Assembly: GCA_947036575.1 (NCBI GenBank)
Contig: CAMQSH010000112.1
Coordinates: 1 to 6,319 of the forward strand
Length of the DNA: 6,319 nt
Direction: 5' to 3'
Origin: an uncultured Brevinema sp.
GTDB lineage: Bacteria > Spirochaetota > Brevinematia > Brevinematales > Brevinemataceae
How positions within the stretch are numbered: the stretch's first letter is position 1; each line of letters starts with the position of its first letter. The notes beneath the pieces are model-generated. The model was not told where the DNA came from, did no database searches, and worked only from the letters and a program-made list of their open reading frames with translations. This document shows positions 6,241-6,319 of this stretch, in pieces. The position numbers and the translations under genes were made by a program.

Positions 6241-6319
6241 TTAAGGCAACTTAATTTCATTGGCACAAGAATTATTTTCAGCATAATCGTGAACGTTTTG
6301 AATAGCGTATTCAACCATA
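6241..6319 (-). CDS. C-terminal end of an unidentified protein (5' part beyond window)
   Basis: A minus-strand frame enters from the right edge and stops with TAA at 6243-6241. The visible end is 25 residues, from MVEYAIQNV to NEIKLP; the Met may be internal. The intrinsic terminator about 20 bases downstream supports it as a real gene end, as does amino-acid use without the Lys/Asn/Ile/Phe excess of random AT-rich sequence. The stretch is too short to identify the family. Confidence 0.62.
   Translation of the reverse strand, partial: MVEYAIQNVHDYAENNSCANEIKLP

Overview
The window is a strongly AT-rich piece of a bacterial chromosome. It carries housekeeping genes almost entirely on the minus strand, one tRNA gene on the plus strand, and a short accessory-looking part at the right end. 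Ribosome-binding sites are of the AGGAGG type, promoters are of the sigma70/sigmaA type, the tRNA does not encode its CCA end, and a YacL-like PIN/TRAM membrane protein sits directly before the isoprenoid gene ispF. This fits a low-GC bacterium such as a Firmicute relative or an AT-rich spirochaete. The large insert in the signal peptidase makes me lean slightly towards the latter, but the sequence alone does not settle the lineage.

Layout from left to right. Positions 1-3446 hold a four-gene minus-strand cluster, transcribed right to left: a YacL-like PIN/TRAM protein (3446-2466), ispF (2466-1993), lepB (1979-972) and a polytopic membrane protein of the DUF6056 type (970 to beyond the left edge). 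The joints are very tight: a one-base stop/start overlap, a 13-nt gap and a one-base gap. A promoter (3478-3506) and a strong ribosome-binding site (3451-3457) lie before the first gene, so this reads as one operon. Positions 3592-5082 hold malQ (4-alpha-glucanotransferase), also on the minus strand; its start is best placed at the second of two nearby ATGs. No convincing terminator separates malQ from the operon below it.

A tRNA-Tyr gene (5193-5274, plus strand) diverges from malQ. It has a perfect consensus promoter and is closed by a clear intrinsic terminator. Right of it is a minus-strand gene (6137-5379) for an unrecognised 252-residue protein with two N-terminal membrane helices. A hairpin terminator (6186-6220) separates it from the C-terminal end of another minus-strand gene that enters from the right edge.

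Functionally the operon mixes membrane and envelope tasks: protein export maturation (LepB), an isoprenoid precursor step of the MEP pathway (IspF) and two membrane proteins of unsettled role. MalQ belongs to maltodextrin or glycogen metabolism. I see no CRISPR array, insertion sequence or recognisable defence system. The points most worth a second look are an IspF that lacks the usual GFTGR-type C-terminal loop, the absence of ispD next to ispF, and the unassigned two-helix membrane protein beside the tRNA gene.
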